From Haloarcula rubripromontorii (GTDB lineage: Archaea; Halobacteriota; Halobacteria; Halobacteriales; Haloarculaceae): a DNA stretch of 64,000 bases. Below, in pieces: positions 62,421 to 64,000 of the stretch. Both the position numbers and the translations under genes were made by a program. The DNA lies in assembly GCF_001280425.1 (NCBI RefSeq), contig NZ_LIUF01000002.1, positions 124,001 through 188,000 on the forward strand. The letters run 5' to 3'. Every line of letters starts with the position of its first letter. The first letter of the stretch is position 1. The notes beneath the pieces were generated by a model that was not told where the DNA came from, did not search any database, and worked only from the letters and a program-made list of their open reading frames with translations.

Positions 62421-62753
62421 ATGACCCTCCTCCCGGTTGCCGTCGCCCTGTTTGTGTCGCCAGTCGCAGTCGCGCTGGTGTACGCCGACGCCAGGCGGCG
62501 CGACCTGTCTCAGCGGTACTGTACCGTCGCCGCCTCCACCGTCGGTGTCGCCAGTTTCGGCGGGTTTCTCGCCGCAAGTGTCCTCGGTAGCGAGCTCCTT
62601 GCGGCGTACTATCGACTCTTGAACCAGCCGGCTATAGCCGTCACGCCGCTTGACCTCCTTTTTTCGCTGCTCATGGTTGGACTCGCCAGCACTACGCTGG
62701 CAGTCATAGGGTATGGGTTGGCCAGTCGGTACGGCCCGCTCGCGCCGTCGTGA
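62421..62753 (+). CDS. Small membrane protein of unknown function
   Basis: A 110-residue protein with three hydrophobic segments (about residues 3-20, 35-58, 75-100). No recognised family. ATG at 62421 follows a TATA-like ttttata (62392-62398) at about 26 nt, typical of a leaderless gene. Much longer upstream open sequence is antisense to the dehydrogenase gene and not credible. Confidence 0.6.
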   Translation: MTLLPVAVALFVSPVAVALVYADARRRDLSQRYCTVAASTVGVASFGGFLAASVLGSELLAAYYRLLNQPAIAVTPLDLLFSLLMVGLASTTLAVIGYGLASRYGPLAPS

Positions 62754-62804
62754 CCGCGGCCGATTACCCCCAATTTCAAAGCCGGCACGGCCCCACCGAG
62801 ACGT

Positions 62805-64000
62805 ATGGACGACACTGACTGGATCGGCCAGACGTTCACCAGCACGGTCGGGTGGGACCACCTGGAGGCGCTGGTCGACATCGGGAACCGGATGGCAGGC
62901 AGCGACGGCGAACGGAGGGCTGCCGAAGCGACCCGAGACACGCTGGCGGCGTACGCCCGCGACGCTCGGCTCTCCGAGTTCGGGATTCAGGGCTGGAAAC
63001 GCGGCGATAGCGCCGTCCACGCCGATGGGTCACCGGTCGCGACACAGGCCCACGAATGCATCGCCCTCCCGCGGTCGCCGTCCAGCGAAGTGACCGGCGA
63101 ACTGGTCGACATCGGTCACGGCCTCCCGGAAGATTTCGAGGACGCTGACTGTGAGGGCCAGATAGTGCTGGCCCGCTCTGACGTGCCCGACTGGTACGAC
63201 CGGTATATCCACCGGCGGGAGAAGTACTACCGCGCCGTCGAGGCCGGCGCAGTCGGATTCATCTACTGTAACCACGTCGAAGGCGTCCTGCCACCGACCG
63301 GGAGCGTCGGCACGGCTGAGGCACCCATCGGCGAGATTCCGGCAGTCGGCGTCGCCAGCGAGACGGGCGCGCGACTGGCCCGCCGCTACGCCGGTGATGA
63401 TGTCACCCTCAGCGTCAACTGCGAGACGCCCGCTGCGACGAGCCAGAACGTCCACGCCGAACTCGGACCGGACACGGACGAACGACTGCTGGTGACCAGC
63501 CACGTCGACGCCCACGACATCGCAGAGGGGGCGATGGACAACGGGGCCGGGACGGCGATGGTCGTCGAGGTGGCCCGCGCCTTGGCCGGCCGCGAGGATG
63601 CACTGGCGACCCGCGTGGAGTTCGTCGCTTTCGGTGCCGAGGAGGTCGGTCTGGTCGGCTCGAACCGGCTGGCCGCCGAAACCGCTCTTGACGGCGTAAC
63701 GGCCGTGCTCAACTTCGATGGTGTCGTTCAGGGACGCACGCTGAAGTGTTACACCCACGGCTTCGATGCGCTTTCGGCCGCTGCCGAGGACGTGGCCACC
63801 CGTCTCGACCACCCCATCTCGCTGACGCCGGAGCAGGGTCCCCACAGCGACCACTGGCCGTTCGTGCAGCGGGGCGTCCCTGGCTATCACGTGACCAGCG
63901 AAACCCCCGGCGAAGGGCGTGGCTGGGGGCACACCCATGCCGATACGCTGGACAAACTGGAACCCCGGACGTTCCGCGAGCAGGCCATCCTCCTGACCGA
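62805..64000 (+). CDS. M28 family zinc aminopeptidase (N-terminal part)
   Basis: An open frame of 398 codons from ATG at 62805 that runs past the window edge. A PA-like insert (around residues 95-190) precedes the M28 core: LLVTSHVDAHDIAEGAMDNGAGTAM near 230-254 (first His and bridging Asp), VEFVAFGAEEVGLVGSNRL near 270-288 (catalytic Glu pair), LNFDGVVQG near 301 and GPHSDHWPFVQRGVPGYHV near 345-363. No signal peptide is seen, so a cytosolic peptidase is likely. The C-terminus is outside the window. Confidence 0.88.
   Translation, partial: MDDTDWIGQTFTSTVGWDHLEALVDIGNRMAGSDGERRAAEATRDTLAAYARDARLSEFGIQGWKRGDSAVHADGSPVATQAHECIALPRSPSSEVTGELVDIGHGLPEDFEDADCEGQIVLARSDVPDWYDRYIHRREKYYRAVEAGAVGFIYCNHVEGVLPPTGSVGTAEAPIGEIPAVGVASETGARLARRYAGDDVTLSVNCETPAATSQNVHAELGPDTDERLLVTSHVDAHDIAEGAMDNGAGTAMVVEVARALAGREDALATRVEFVAFGAEEVGLVGSNRLAAETALDGVTAVLNFDGVVQGRTLKCYTHGFDALSAAAEDVATRLDHPISLTPEQGPHSDHWPFVQRGVPGYHVTSETPGEGRGWGHTHADTLDKLEPRTFREQAILLT

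Noticed and set aside
1-64000. CRISPR arrays, insertion sequences and integrase genes.
   Set aside because: No regularly spaced repeats, transposase motifs or integrase signatures were seen anywhere in the window.

Overview
The window is GC-rich, densely coded haloarchaeal DNA, most probably from Haloarcula or a close relative. Proteins are very acidic. Signatures of the class Halobacteria are present: CheF, the ArlCE fusion, Hvo_1808-type lipoproteins, a Tat-dependent lipoprotein binding protein, and ribosomal protein S6e inside a chemotaxis locus. Many genes have a TATA-like box only 25-30 nt before the start codon, as expected for leaderless transcripts. The genus assignment is inference.

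Layout. 1-11120: housekeeping and accessory genes. These are a metallo-beta-lactamase-fold fragment, a site-2 protease with CBS domains, a ZIP metal transporter, a CPCC zinc-binding protein, nicotinate phosphoribosyltransferase, two tandem Hvo_1808-like lipoproteins, a nicotinamidase-like hydrolase, an M23-like protein, a lipoate ligase-like protein and dihydroorotase. 11112-18039: a complete dipeptide/oligopeptide ABC importer on the minus strand, with its two ATPases fused. 18108-29041: universal stress proteins, a hybrid sensor kinase, a DHH phosphoesterase, a dUTPase/dCTP deaminase-like protein and small haloarchaeal proteins.

29038-53171 is the motility and chemotaxis locus. Minus strand: cheB-cheA-cheR-HEAT-cheF-rps6e-unknown-cheF, followed by a two-gene cassette (small exported protein plus large polytopic membrane protein). 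Plus strand: cheW, a KaiC-like ATPase, a winged-helix regulator with a small membrane protein, archaellin, an unknown acidic protein, a second copy of the two-gene cassette, cheY-cheC-cheD and arlCE-F-G-H-I-J. This encodes the archaellum filament, its motor/export platform, and the Che phosphorelay that reaches it through CheY and CheF.

53435-64000: M29 aminopeptidase, 6-phosphogluconate dehydrogenase, a membrane-anchored [2Fe-2S] ferredoxin, tRNA-Arg(CCG) with a partial repeat of its 3' end downstream, two short-chain dehydrogenase-like proteins, an SBP56/methanethiol oxidase-like protein with an adjacent ferredoxin, a zinc alcohol dehydrogenase and an M28 peptidase cut by the window edge.

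The most striking observation is an 18-bp dyad with the core TATC-N6-GATA. Reading the window by eye I found it seven times. Six copies are intergenic, immediately upstream of motility-locus genes: the exported-protein cassette, the winged-helix regulator itself, its partner membrane protein, archaellin, cheY and arlCE. Five of the six lie 8-14 bp upstream of a TATA-like box; the copy before the regulator abuts its TATA. A degenerate seventh intergenic site lies between the divergent cheB and cheW. This looks like an undescribed archaellum/chemotaxis regulon, with the autoregulated winged-helix protein at 39105-39440 as candidate regulator (inference).
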